A DNA stretch of 64,000 nt from an uncultured Rubrobacteraceae bacterium. GTDB lineage: Bacteria; Actinomycetota; Rubrobacteria; Rubrobacterales; Rubrobacteraceae. The stretch spans positions 62,001-126,000 of the forward strand of contig CADCVE010000007.1 in assembly GCA_902806065.1 (NCBI GenBank). Reading direction: 5' to 3'. Made by a program: the position numbers and the translations under genes. Positions 15,422 through 23,764 of this stretch are shown piece by piece. Within the stretch, counting starts at the first letter, position 1; the number at the start of each line of letters is the position of its first letter. The notes under the pieces were generated by a model. That model was not told the origin of the DNA. It ran no database searches and was given only the letters and a program-made list of their open reading frames with translations.

Positions 15422-16084
15422 GTGGAGGGGTTGTTGGGTCCGCTTAAAACAGGGTTCCGTTATGGCTTGGTGGCGGTGGTTATCGCGGTAGCCGCTGACC
15501 TGCGCTTCCTCTTTATAGACCCGGATGGGACACCGGATTGGATCCTCACTGTCTTCGAGGACTACCGTACGCGGCTTGCCCTCGCCTCTTTTCTCTTTCT
15601 GGCCATCCTCGCCGCCCTTCGCGTACGGCCAACCCGCCTTGACCCGGACGTTCCATACCGCTCCCTATTACTGCGCGACTGCACCCTGGCAGCGACCGTA
15701 GTGGCGGTCATGGCAGGTGTGGCGATCTTCCTCGTCACCGCGCTCAACGCCACGGTCTTCGCCGGCGCGATCAGTGAGTATGCCGAAAGCGCCGCTCCGA
15801 ACATGCTCACCTACTACGAGAAGGTGGCCGACCGGCTCGAAGAACCGCCTCCGCTCCCTACCCTCGAAGAGATCGAACAGCGTCTGCAGCCTCCCGCCCC
15901 GCGGGATCTGGGACGCTCGATGGCGAACCTCGTCCTGCGAGCGCTGCTCCTGGGTAGCGCGGGCGCCCTGGTAGGCATTCTACGTGGCTCCTCCGGCTCG
16001 GGTGACCCCGAGCGAAGCGACACGTCCGCGCGGAAGCAGAGCGCGCTGAACAACGGTAAGAGCCCGAATGGCCAGAGCCCGTAA
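15422..16084 (+). CDS. Unknown membrane protein ahead of cbiB
   Basis: 220 residues, no family recognised. Four hydrophobic segments are visible (about 13-30, 52-66, 88-112 and 172-190), with a hydrophilic loop between the last two that is rich in Glu and Pro (YYEKVADRLEEPPPLPTLEEIEQRLQ) and a Ser/Gly/Lys tail. It overlaps cbiB by 17 bases, so it is the first gene of the cobalamin operon; a role in cobalt handling or in anchoring the pathway is possible but unproven. GGAGGGG at 15423 suggests TTG 15431/15434 as the true start. Confidence 0.75.
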   Translation: MEGLLGPLKTGFRYGLVAVVIAVAADLRFLFIDPDGTPDWILTVFEDYRTRLALASFLFLAILAALRVRPTRLDPDVPYRSLLLRDCTLAATVVAVMAGVAIFLVTALNATVFAGAISEYAESAAPNMLTYYEKVADRLEEPPPLPTLEEIEQRLQPPAPRDLGRSMANLVLRALLLGSAGALVGILRGSSGSGDPERSDTSARKQSALNNGKSPNGQSP

Positions 16085-17054
16085 GGATGATCTCGTAACA
16101 GTGATCCAGCTTCGCGGGCCATCTGTCGCCGCTGCCCTGCTGATAGACGCTATCCTTGGAGAACTACCGGTGGCCGTCCACCCGGTCGTCCTCACGGGCC
16201 GCGCCATCTCGGTCTTCGAGAGACGGGCGCTCTCCCTCAGAGGTACCCACCGGCAAAGACTCGCGGGACTGTTACTGGCGGTGACGCTTCCCGCGTTCTC
16301 TTACGCTCTCACCCGCCTCATCCTACGCCTTCCGCCACCCGGGCTCCGATGGATATTTGAGGTCGGGCTCCTCTCCACCTCCCTCTCGATGCGGGGTCTC
16401 GCGCTGGCCGCACTCGCGGTCGAGCGCGAGCTGGAGAATGGAGACCTGGTAGCGGCCCGCACCCGTGTCGGCGAGCTGGTCGGGCGCAACACCGAGCATC
16501 TCACCGCGGGTGAAGTCGCCAGGGCGGCTATCGAGTCGGTGGCCGAGAACGCAAGTGACGGCGTCGTTGCCCCGATGTTCTACGGTCTCCTTCTAGGCGC
16601 GCCGGGCGCTATGGTCTACAAGGCCATAAATACTCTGGACTCCATGATCGGGCACCCTCAGCCCCCCTACACGGACCTCGGATGGGCCTCCGCCCGCCTG
16701 GATGACCTCGCCAACCTCCTCCCGGCCCGCCTTACGGCGCTCCTGGCCGCTGCCGTCGCCGGCTTCGCCGGCGAAGCCGGCGCTGCTCTCTCCTCCGCCC
16801 GCAGATACGGGCCGCTCACGCGCAGCCCAAACGCGGGATGGCCCGAGGCCGCCTTCGCCGGAGCCCTGGGCCTCGCGCTAGGAGGCGCGAACGTCTACGG
16901 TGGCATACTCCGCGAAGGACCGGTCCTGGGTAACGGCCGCTCACCTGAACCTGCCGACATCCGGCGGGCGGTTCGCCTCATGCGGCGGGCCTGTTTACTT
17001 CTTACCGCCCTCGCCCTCGCCGCGACGTTCTTCCGGGGAAGCTCGGGTGGTTAG
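16068..17054 (+). CDS. cbiB: Adenosylcobinamide-phosphate synthase
   Basis: 328 residues, 4-5 membrane segments, CbiB/CobD family. The conserved core AIESVAENASDGVVAPMFYGLL and NTLDSMIGHPQPPYTDLGWASARLDDL is intact, with the early ILGELPVAVHPVVLTG block. It joins aminopropanol phosphate to adenosylcobyric acid in the inner membrane. A 24-base perfect palindrome of GCC/GGC triplets at 16758-16781 lies inside the gene and encodes the AGFAGEAG stretch. Overlaps the next gene by 8 bases. Confidence 0.92.
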   Translation: MARARKDDLVTVIQLRGPSVAAALLIDAILGELPVAVHPVVLTGRAISVFERRALSLRGTHRQRLAGLLLAVTLPAFSYALTRLILRLPPPGLRWIFEVGLLSTSLSMRGLALAALAVERELENGDLVAARTRVGELVGRNTEHLTAGEVARAAIESVAENASDGVVAPMFYGLLLGAPGAMVYKAINTLDSMIGHPQPPYTDLGWASARLDDLANLLPARLTALLAAAVAGFAGEAGAALSSARRYGPLTRSPNAGWPEAAFAGALGLALGGANVYGGILREGPVLGNGRSPEPADIRRAVRLMRRACLLLTALALAATFFRGSSGG

Positions 17055-18147
17055 GGGCTGGACCACAGCTCCCGACGGCCGCCACCATGGTGCCCACGGT
17101 CTCGATGCCGCCCGGACCCTGAGTGCGAGCCCGGAGAGCTTTCTGGACTTCAGCGCAAATATCAACCCTCTGGGCCCGCCCGCGGACGCGCTCGCCGCTG
17201 GAGCAGAGGCTCTTTACGGTGAGGCGGCACGCTACCCGGACCTGCACTACACAGAGCTTACCGCGGCCCTTGCACATTACCTCGGAGTATCGCCCAGTAC
17301 GGTACTGCCCACGAACGGTGGGGCGGAGGCGCTGTTCCTGGCCGCCCGGGCCGCCGCTGAGGGACCTGGACGCAAGGCTATCGTCCTGGAGCCGACGTTC
17401 AGTGAGTACGCCGCCGCCGCCCGCGCCGCCGGTTTCGAGGTATCGGGTGTGGTGGCCCGGCGTCCCGAGACAGGTTTGCGCCTCGACCTTGCCGCGCTCT
17501 GGAAAGCGCTCCAGGAGTGGGACGATGTGGGCCTCGTGTTCCTGTGCAACCCGAACAACCCGACCGGTGATGCGGTGACCCGGCGAGATGTGTTGCGCGT
17601 GGCGGAGATGGTTCGGGAGGCGGGGGCCGTGCTCGTGGTGGATGAGGCCTTCGCGGATTTTGCGCCGGGGCTGAGCGTGGTTGCGGAGGCCGGTGAGGGG
17701 CTCTACGTGGCGCGCTCGTTTACGAAGTTCTTCGCGATGCCCGGGCTCAGGCTCGGCTGCCTCGTATGCCGGGAGCCCGGGCGCGTGCGCGCCTTCCAAC
17801 CCTCGTGGCCGGTCAACGCGGTCGCGGCGGCCGTCGGGATAGCCGCCGCCCGGGACGAGGACTTCGCTGCAGAGACGCTCGCAGAGGTGGCGCTAAGGCG
17901 CGGGGAGTTGCTGCATGCGCTCGGTGGGATCGCGAACGTTGCTGTTTACCCGGGGGCCGCGAACTTCTTGCTCGCGCGGGGACCGGAAGGGGTGGCGGAG
18001 CGGCTCGCCCGGAGAGGTGTTCTGGTGCGGGGATGCGAGCCTTTCGAGGGGCTTGGGCCGGGCTTCTTCCGGGTGGCGGTGCGGGGGGCGCGGGAGAACG
18101 AGCGGCTAGTGGAGGAGTTGCGGAGCGTGCTCGGGGTGGCGCCGTAG
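17047..18147 (+). CDS. cobD: Threonine-phosphate decarboxylase-like PLP enzyme (cobalamin arm)
   Basis: GTG 17047 gives 366 residues starting VVRGWTTAPDGRHHGAHG, the typical CobD/CobC N-terminus, and then LDFSANINPLGPP, a hallmark of this family. Fold type I aminotransferase marks follow: NPNNPTG, VDEAFADF, and SFTKFFAMPGLRLG with the PLP lysine. It produces (R)-1-amino-2-propanol phosphate, the substrate of the preceding CbiB. The frame is open further upstream but that part overlaps cbiB and is not conserved. A HisC-like activity is the alternative; genomic context favours the cobalamin role. Confidence 0.87.
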   Translation: MVRGWTTAPDGRHHGAHGLDAARTLSASPESFLDFSANINPLGPPADALAAGAEALYGEAARYPDLHYTELTAALAHYLGVSPSTVLPTNGGAEALFLAARAAAEGPGRKAIVLEPTFSEYAAAARAAGFEVSGVVARRPETGLRLDLAALWKALQEWDDVGLVFLCNPNNPTGDAVTRRDVLRVAEMVREAGAVLVVDEAFADFAPGLSVVAEAGEGLYVARSFTKFFAMPGLRLGCLVCREPGRVRAFQPSWPVNAVAAAVGIAAARDEDFAAETLAEVALRRGELLHALGGIANVAVYPGAANFLLARGPEGVAERLARRGVLVRGCEPFEGLGPGFFRVAVRGARENERLVEELRSVLGVAP

Positions 18148-18149
18148 GG

Positions 18150-18668
18150 ATACACGCCCTGATCCTGGGCGGCGCCCGCAGCGGTAAGAGCGCCTTCGCC
18201 GAAGCTCTGGCGCTCTCCGTGGGAGGCGAGCGTGTCCTCTACGTAGCGACTGCCCTCTCCTCACCCGACGATCCGGATCTCTCGCGGCGCATTGAGTTGC
18301 ATCGTGGGCGCCGCCATCCCGGTTGGGGACTGTTGGAACTCGCGGGCGGAAGCCTCGAACCGGTACTCGAAGCCGCGAACGGACACGCCGCGATCCTCCT
18401 CGACTCGCTCACCCTGTGGGTCTCGGCGCGGATGCTAAAGGGAGAGGAGAGCGGAACTGTGGAGGAGTTCGAGCGGTTCGTCGCGTTCGCCGGCGAGTTC
18501 GGTGCGACTTTGATACTGGTGAGCGACGAGGTCGGGCTCGGAGTGGTGCCGGAGAGCGCGGAGGGACGGAGGTTTCGGGACCTCCTGGGCCTCGTGAACC
18601 AGCGGGCCGCCGCCGGAGCCGGAGAGGTGCACTTGTGCATCGCCGGGATTACGCAGAGGCTGAAGTAG
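18150..18668 (+). CDS. cobU: Adenosylcobinamide kinase / guanylyltransferase
   Basis: CobU family: P-loop GGARSGKS, RIELHRGRRHPGW with the guanylylated His, ILLDSLTLWVS and LVSDEVGLGVVPES. It phosphorylates adenosylcobinamide and transfers GMP to it. The homologous start (MHALILGGARSGKS) falls on an ATA codon at 18150, two bases after the cobD stop; no ATG, GTG or TTG exists close by in frame (the next ones lie far inside cobD). A rare ATA or CTG 18159 start with translational coupling is the best explanation. Ends one base before cobS. Confidence 0.88.
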   Translation: MHALILGGARSGKSAFAEALALSVGGERVLYVATALSSPDDPDLSRRIELHRGRRHPGWGLLELAGGSLEPVLEAANGHAAILLDSLTLWVSARMLKGEESGTVEEFERFVAFAGEFGATLILVSDEVGLGVVPESAEGRRFRDLLGLVNQRAAAGAGEVHLCIAGITQRLK

Positions 18669-18669
18669 C

Positions 18670-19419
18670 GTGCGCGCCCTGCTAGCGTTCTTCACGGTAT
18701 TGCCGGTCACGGCCCCCGGCTCGTCGTCTCTCGAAGACGCCGCGCGAAGGGCTTATCTACTCCCCTTTATCGGCCTCCTAACCGGCCTCCCCGGCGCCGC
18801 GTTACTCATGCTCGCATTTGTAATGCCCTCCGAGGTAGCCGCCACCTTCGCGTTTGGGGCCGTCCTCCTCGCAGCCGGGTTGCACCACACCGACGGCGTT
18901 ATGGACCTGGGCGACGCCCTGATGGTGCGGGGGAGCCGCGAGCGGCGGCGCGAGGTCCTGAAGGACACTCGCATCGGCGTCGGTGCTATCGCGGCTCTCT
19001 TTCTCGTCTACGCCCCGACCCTCACTGCCCTCGCCGCGCTTACGTACGCCTCGCCGCCAGGGGCGGCGCTCTTGCTTATCACCGGAGAGGTCGCGGCGCG
19101 TTCCGCGATGCTCTTGCTGCTCGTTCTGGGGAGGCCGGCCGAGGAGAGCTCTTCTTCGTCGTACTTTGTCCGCCCGCTCAAAGCAGGGTGGCGGAGGGTG
19201 GTTGCGATAGTGATTGCGCTCACCCTCCCGCCCCTGGTGGCGTTACCGCTCGGTCCCGTGGTCCTTCTCGTTGCGCTCGTCGTGCCAGCGGCGACGGTTC
19301 TCTTAGCGCTAGCATTGTCGGACCGGGCCTTTGGGGGGATAAGCGGTGACGTAGCCGGTGCTACCGGAGAGCTGGCGCGCGCGGTGCTGCTCGTCGTGTT
19401 CTCGGGGTTGTTGCTCTAG
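18670..19419 (+). CDS. cobS: Cobalamin synthase (adenosylcobinamide-GDP ribazoletransferase)
   Basis: 249 residues, 6-7 membrane segments. CobS motifs: FTVLPV at the start, AAGLHHTDGVMDLGDALM (metal-binding Asp cluster), a VLKDTRIGVGA stretch, and GGISGDVAGATGEL near the C-terminus. It joins adenosylcobinamide-GDP with alpha-ribazole to make the cobalamin precursor in the membrane. In the family consensus the fourth position of the Asp motif is GLHxDGLxD; here GLHHTDGVMD carries an extra residue but keeps the acids. GTG start one base after the cobU stop; last gene of the operon. Confidence 0.9.
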   Translation: MRALLAFFTVLPVTAPGSSSLEDAARRAYLLPFIGLLTGLPGAALLMLAFVMPSEVAATFAFGAVLLAAGLHHTDGVMDLGDALMVRGSRERRREVLKDTRIGVGAIAALFLVYAPTLTALAALTYASPPGAALLLITGEVAARSAMLLLLVLGRPAEESSSSSYFVRPLKAGWRRVVAIVIALTLPPLVALPLGPVVLLVALVVPAATVLLALALSDRAFGGISGDVAGATGELARAVLLVVFSGLLL

Positions 19420-19474
19420 CAAAGAGAAGCGGCCAACCCGCAAGGACTGACCGCTGAAGGCTGACTGCTGGAGG

Positions 19475-20209
19475 TTAACCGGCCTGAGAGTCCAGGTCGT
19501 CACCAGGCTGCATAACGTGTACGGTGACGTCGGGGGCGATCTCGCCGAGGTGCTTCTGGAACTCTTCGGGGGTACCGGGAATGAACGGGAAAGTCCCGTA
19601 GTGCATTGGGACGACGTGCCGGACGCCCAACAGGCGCGCGGCGTGCGCCGCCTCGAACGGGCTCATCACGACCTGGTTGCCGATAGGCAGCAGGGCGAGG
19701 TCGGGCTGGTAGATCTCCCCGATTAGCTGCATGTCTCCGAAGACCGCCGTGTCGCCTGCGTGGTAGAGCTTGAAGCCGCTCTCGAACTCAAGAATAAATC
19801 CCATGGGCTCGCCAGCGTAAACTATAGTCCCGTCCTCCTCGGCGATGCTAGAGGAATGGAAGGCGTGAGTCGCGGTGACTTTGATGCCGCCGACCTGGGC
19901 GGTGCCGCCCTTCTGTATCGGCATCGCGTTCTCCACGCCCTTGCTCTGAAGGTAGGAGAAGATCTCGAAGTTCGCCACCACCGTGGCCCCGGTCTGCTGG
20001 GCTAGCGGTATCGCGTCCGCGAAGTGGTCGAAGTGGCCGTGGGTGATGAGTATGGTGTCTATATCACCGACCTCTTTCATATCCTCCGGCGTCTGGGGGT
20101 TATCAGTGAGGAACGGGTCTATGAGGATCTGCCCGCCCCCGGCGGTGACTACCCTGAACGTCGCGTGTCCCAGGTAGTTGATCCTGGTGCCGCCAAGCAT
20201 CTCTTCCAC
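19475..20209 (-). CDS. UPF0173 metal-dependent hydrolase (metallo-beta-lactamase fold)
   Basis: 244 residues, UlaG/YtkL-like. The metal ligands are visible: THGHFDH near residue 57-63, THAFHSS, AGDTAVFGD and VPMHYGTFP near the C-terminus. Family members hydrolyse small esters or lactones; substrate unknown. ATG after a Shine-Dalgarno-like AGGCAGATAG. Convergent with the cobalamin operon. Confidence 0.9.
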   Translation of the reverse strand: MEEMLGGTRINYLGHATFRVVTAGGGQILIDPFLTDNPQTPEDMKEVGDIDTILITHGHFDHFADAIPLAQQTGATVVANFEIFSYLQSKGVENAMPIQKGGTAQVGGIKVTATHAFHSSSIAEEDGTIVYAGEPMGFILEFESGFKLYHAGDTAVFGDMQLIGEIYQPDLALLPIGNQVVMSPFEAAHAARLLGVRHVVPMHYGTFPFIPGTPEEFQKHLGEIAPDVTVHVMQPGDDLDSQAG

Positions 20210-20382
20210 TATCTGCCTCCATCTTTCGCTTTTATCCTTTTACAGACAAAACAGCTTACCGTATACCCTGTCTACACACCGGCGAACCTCCGCGCACGTA
20301 GACCGGCGCCTTATAGGTCCCGCTCTGGTATCTTACGCAGGCAATCTGCGGGGTCGTATTTACAGCCCTGAAATGGAGGCGC

Positions 20383-20808
20383 TTGAGGTTGGCGGTCGTT
20401 ATAGCGGTGGTGGTCGGGGTAGCGGTGGCATTCCAGGCGAACCTTACCTCGGCGGCGCAGCGGACAATGGGTCCGGTCGCGATGGTCGCCCTATCCGGGA
20501 TCGCGACCACGGCCGTGGCGGCTGGTATCGCGCTGTTTCTGGCGAGGCCGGAACTGACGGGGCGGTCGGTGATCTACGCGGTGGTCTCCGGGGTTTTGGG
20601 TGCGTTCATCCTGGGTGGTATCGCTTTCGCCGCGGGGCAGGGCGGGGTCGCGCGGACGATCTCGCTGGTGATTGCCTCGCAACTCCTCGTGAGCCTGCTC
20701 CTCGATAGCATCGGCCTCTTCGGAGCTGATCCCCGGGGTTTCGGGCTGCTGACGATCCTGGGCGTCACACTGATCCTGATCGGCGGCATCCTCGTGGTGC
20801 GTTACTGA
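20383..20808 (+). CDS. YdcZ-like (DUF606) DMT transporter
   Basis: 141 residues, five hydrophobic segments, single-repeat DMT protein of the DUF606/YdcZ type. Marks: an N-terminal VVVGVAVAFQANLTS helix, VYA/ISGVLGAFILGGIAFAA-type middle helices and a final GVTLILIGGILVVRY. Works as a homodimer in characterised relatives; cargo unknown. Stops one base before ftcD, so likely co-transcribed with it. Confidence 0.8.
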   Translation: MRLAVVIAVVVGVAVAFQANLTSAAQRTMGPVAMVALSGIATTAVAAGIALFLARPELTGRSVIYAVVSGVLGAFILGGIAFAAGQGGVARTISLVIASQLLVSLLLDSIGLFGADPRGFGLLTILGVTLILIGGILVVRY

Positions 20809-20809
20809 A

Positions 20810-21751
20810 GTGCGGCGTGAAAGGAAGCTCTTCGAGGCTGTCCCGAACTTCAGCGAGGGACGCGACGCACAAAAGATCTCACGCATAGCTGACTCCGTCC
20901 GCGCCGTACCCGGCATAAGCGTCCTGAACCTCCACTCTGATCCGGACCACAATCGCAGCGTCCTGACCTTTGCTGGAGAACAGGAGCCGCTCCTCCGGGC
21001 CTCCGTCGTCCTCGCGCGGACCTGCGCCGCCGAGATAGACCTGGACTCTCAGCGCGGCGTACACCCCAGGATGGGTGCTCTGGACGTACTCCCGTTCGTG
21101 CCGCTCGGTTCGCCGCTCTCGGAGGCAACCCTCGAAGATGCGGCCCGGCTGGCGAGGGCGACGGGGGAGGCGATAGGCTCTCTGGGTATCCCGGTCTACC
21201 TCTACGGAGCCGCGGCCAGTGCTCCTCACCGAGCCAACCTGGCCGACGTTCGACAAGGCGGGTACGAAGGGCTATCGGCGCGTATCAGCGACCCGATGTG
21301 GAGGCCCGACTTTGGACCGGAGAAGTTGCCAGCAAGCTCGGGGGCGGTCGCCGTCGGGGCGCGGCCTTTTCTCGTCGCGTTCAACGCCTACCTCGACACC
21401 GATGACGTAGAGGTGGCCCGCGCGGTAGCGGGCGAGGTGCGGGAGCGCGACGGCGGTCTGCCCGGCGTCAAGGCTTTGGGTTTGGAGGTAGGAGGGCGGG
21501 CGCAGGTCTCGATGAACCTCACGGATCTGGGAAGAACCTCTGTTCCCGGCGCCCTCGAAGCCGTGCGCAGGTCGGCCAGAAAACGCGGCGCCAGGGTCGA
21601 GCAGACCGAGTTGGTTGGTCTGTTGCCTATGACCGCTATCCTGGAGGCCGCTCGTTACTACCTGGCACTCCCGGAGCTGGCGCCGGAGGACATCGTGGAG
21701 GGTGCTCTGTGGGAGAGTACCGCGGATGATCGGCTAGAGGAGGATCGTTAG
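20810..21751 (+). CDS. ftcD: Glutamate formiminotransferase
   Basis: 313 residues with the FtcD transferase fold: AVPNFSEGRD at the start, HSDPDHNRSVLTF (catalytic His and substrate pocket), GVHPRMGALDVLPFVPL, RGPEKLP-like GPEKLPASSGAVAVGARPFLVAFN, and SMNLTD. It moves the formimino group from formiminoglutamate to tetrahydrofolate in histidine breakdown, feeding one-carbon metabolism. The cyclodeaminase domain is absent, as in many bacteria. GTG start directly behind the YdcZ gene. Confidence 0.9.
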   Translation: MRRERKLFEAVPNFSEGRDAQKISRIADSVRAVPGISVLNLHSDPDHNRSVLTFAGEQEPLLRASVVLARTCAAEIDLDSQRGVHPRMGALDVLPFVPLGSPLSEATLEDAARLARATGEAIGSLGIPVYLYGAAASAPHRANLADVRQGGYEGLSARISDPMWRPDFGPEKLPASSGAVAVGARPFLVAFNAYLDTDDVEVARAVAGEVRERDGGLPGVKALGLEVGGRAQVSMNLTDLGRTSVPGALEAVRRSARKRGARVEQTELVGLLPMTAILEAARYYLALPELAPEDIVEGALWESTADDRLEEDR

Positions 21752-21829
21752 CGTTGATGTGTCAGGGGTCGGATTTGTTACCCTCGCAGCTCAACCGGGT
21801 GGTCCGCGAAGCGGCGAGTCGTCTCTAGC

Positions 21830-22855
21830 GTGCCAGGAAGAGCGGCGCTACGGGAACGGCTAGGAAGGCTGCTAAGAGGTTTTCGAAGGTTGCGGGTAAT
21901 GGTTGTCGGGGACCTCATACTGGATCATTATCTAGTGGGGGATGCGGGGCGCATCTCGCGTGAGTATCCGGTGATGATACTCACGCACGAGCGCGACTTG
22001 TACCGGCCTGGAGGGGCGGCGAACACTGTCGCAAACCTGGCAGCGCTCGGTGCGAGCGTCATCGCGGCCGGTTGGATCGGGACTGACCCGGGCGGCGACC
22101 AGTTGATGAAGATACTAGGCTCCGCCGGCTGCGAAACGGACGCCATGATCCGCGACCCGAAGGCCCGCACCGTCACCAAGACCCGTATCGTCGCCGGGGG
22201 CACGCACGGTGGGGGGCTTGGCCAGCACCTCCTGCGCGTGGACCAACTCGGCACCGGGCCTATCGGGGCGGAAGCGGAGAGCGAGCTTGCGCGTCGCATC
22301 GAGCAACTGGCCGAGAGCGTGGACGGCTTTGTCCTTTCGGACTATGGTCAGGGAACCCTCACCCGAACGGTCGCTGGAGCGGTGATGCGCGTCGCGGCGG
22401 AACGCTACACCGGCCTCGACTCCCGCCACCGGCTCCTCGACTATCCGGGCGTCACCGCCGCGACCCCTAACCTGGAGGAAGCCGCCGAGGCTTGCGGGTT
22501 TGCCTTGAGCGACGAGACCGGGATCGAGGTTGGCGGCGCGAAGTTGCGCGCACAGCTCGGGGCCGGGGCGCTCTTGCTTACCCGCGGGGCGGATGGCATG
22601 AGCCTCTTCGAGCGAGACGCCTCGCCGGTTCACATCCCCGTCGCCAACAAGAGCGAGGTCTTTGACGTGACTGGTGCCGGGGATACCATCGTCGCTACCT
22701 TCACCCTCGCACGTCTCGCGGGCGGTAGTTACCTGGAGGCCGCGCACCTTGCGAACGTCGCGGGTGGCATTAGCGTTCGCCATGCGGGGGCCACGCCGGT
22801 TCGAAATGAGGAGTTGCGGAGAGCACTGCACGACTCGTCTGGCATGCTAGGCTAG
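21830..22855 (+). CDS. PfkB-family sugar kinase (HldE/RfaE-like)
   Basis: 341 residues, ribokinase fold. VVGDLILDHYLVGDAGRIS at the N-terminus and PGGAANTVANLAALGA (substrate loop) resemble the kinase domain of HldE/RfaE1 (heptose-7-phosphate kinase); the DVTGAGDTIVATF signature with the catalytic Asp is intact at ~288. LPS-type heptose is not expected in an actinomycete, so the sugar is probably another glycan precursor. GTG start; 28 bases before the nitrilase gene. Confidence 0.85.
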   Translation: MPGRAALRERLGRLLRGFRRLRVMVVGDLILDHYLVGDAGRISREYPVMILTHERDLYRPGGAANTVANLAALGASVIAAGWIGTDPGGDQLMKILGSAGCETDAMIRDPKARTVTKTRIVAGGTHGGGLGQHLLRVDQLGTGPIGAEAESELARRIEQLAESVDGFVLSDYGQGTLTRTVAGAVMRVAAERYTGLDSRHRLLDYPGVTAATPNLEEAAEACGFALSDETGIEVGGAKLRAQLGAGALLLTRGADGMSLFERDASPVHIPVANKSEVFDVTGAGDTIVATFTLARLAGGSYLEAAHLANVAGGISVRHAGATPVRNEELRRALHDSSGMLG

Positions 22856-22883
22856 CAGCAGGTGAGACGAGAGGGGTGGTAGC

Positions 22884-23729
22884 GTGAGTGGACAGAAGAT
22901 CACGGCAGCGGCGATTCAGATGTCTTCGACGCCGGAGAAGGCGGAGAACTTCGAGACAGCGGAGTTACTGATACGGGAGGCTGCTTCGGCGGGTGCGGAT
23001 CTGGTGGCGTTGCCGGAACTTTGGAGCTGTCACGGTTTGGAGAAGGCTTACAGGCCGAACGCGGAGGGGATCCCGGGTCCTACTACCGATTTCCTCGTTG
23101 GGTTGGCGCGCGAGCTTGGGGTTTGGGTGCTCGGCGGTTCTATCCTCGAAAGCGAGGTTGGTGAGGTTGGCGGGGCGAGAGCCGGGGGGGAGCGGCTGTT
23201 CAATACTTCTACGTTCTTCAACCCCTCTGGAGAGATGGTCGCGGTGTACCGTAAGATCCACTTGTTCGACGTCAAGGCGCAGGATCGGGACTATAAAGAG
23301 AGCGAGCTGATAGCGCCGGGGCGCGAGGTCGTCACCGCAAAGGCTGGCGTTGCCACCATCGGCCTCTCGGTCTGCTACGACCTGCGCTTCCCGGAGCTGT
23401 ACCGTCTGCTGGCGTTGCGCGGGGCCGGGATACTCGCCGTGCCCGCGGCGTTCACGCTGCAGACCGGCAAGGACCATTGGGAGCTGCTGCTCCGCGCTCG
23501 GGCCGTCGAGAACCAGGTGTACGTGATCGCGCCAGCCCAGTGGGGCCAGAAGGCGGACGGGCGCTGGACCTACGGGCGTAGCATGATCGTAGACCCGTGG
23601 GGCACGGTCCTCAGTACCTGTCCCGACCGCGACGGATACGCTCTCGCAAGCCTGGATCTCGACTACCTCGACCGCTTGCGTATGGACTTCCCCGCCCTCG
23701 CCAATCGCCAGCCCGAAGCCTACAACTGA
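22884..23729 (+). CDS. Carbon-nitrogen hydrolase (nitrilase superfamily)
   Basis: 281 residues with the complete Glu-Lys-Cys triad: Glu45 in VALPELW, Lys124 in YRKIHLFD and Cys164 in SVCYDLRFPEL. The HLFDV and RFPELYR context is typical of the Nit2/omega-amidase branch, which deaminates alpha-ketoglutaramate or similar amides (deaminated glutathione for Nit1). Cytoplasmic. GTG start with AGAGGGG upstream. Probably in one unit with the sugar kinase. Confidence 0.9.
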   Translation: MSGQKITAAAIQMSSTPEKAENFETAELLIREAASAGADLVALPELWSCHGLEKAYRPNAEGIPGPTTDFLVGLARELGVWVLGGSILESEVGEVGGARAGGERLFNTSTFFNPSGEMVAVYRKIHLFDVKAQDRDYKESELIAPGREVVTAKAGVATIGLSVCYDLRFPELYRLLALRGAGILAVPAAFTLQTGKDHWELLLRARAVENQVYVIAPAQWGQKADGRWTYGRSMIVDPWGTVLSTCPDRDGYALASLDLDYLDRLRMDFPALANRQPEAYN

Positions 23730-23764
23730 CGACCGGACCGAACGCGAGCCGGCCCCGGCACGGA

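Noticed and set aside
16758-16781. 24-base perfect palindrome of GCC/GGC triplets inside cbiB
   Set aside because: It is within a conserved coding region and explained by Ala/Gly codons in a GC-rich gene; no regulatory role is indicated.
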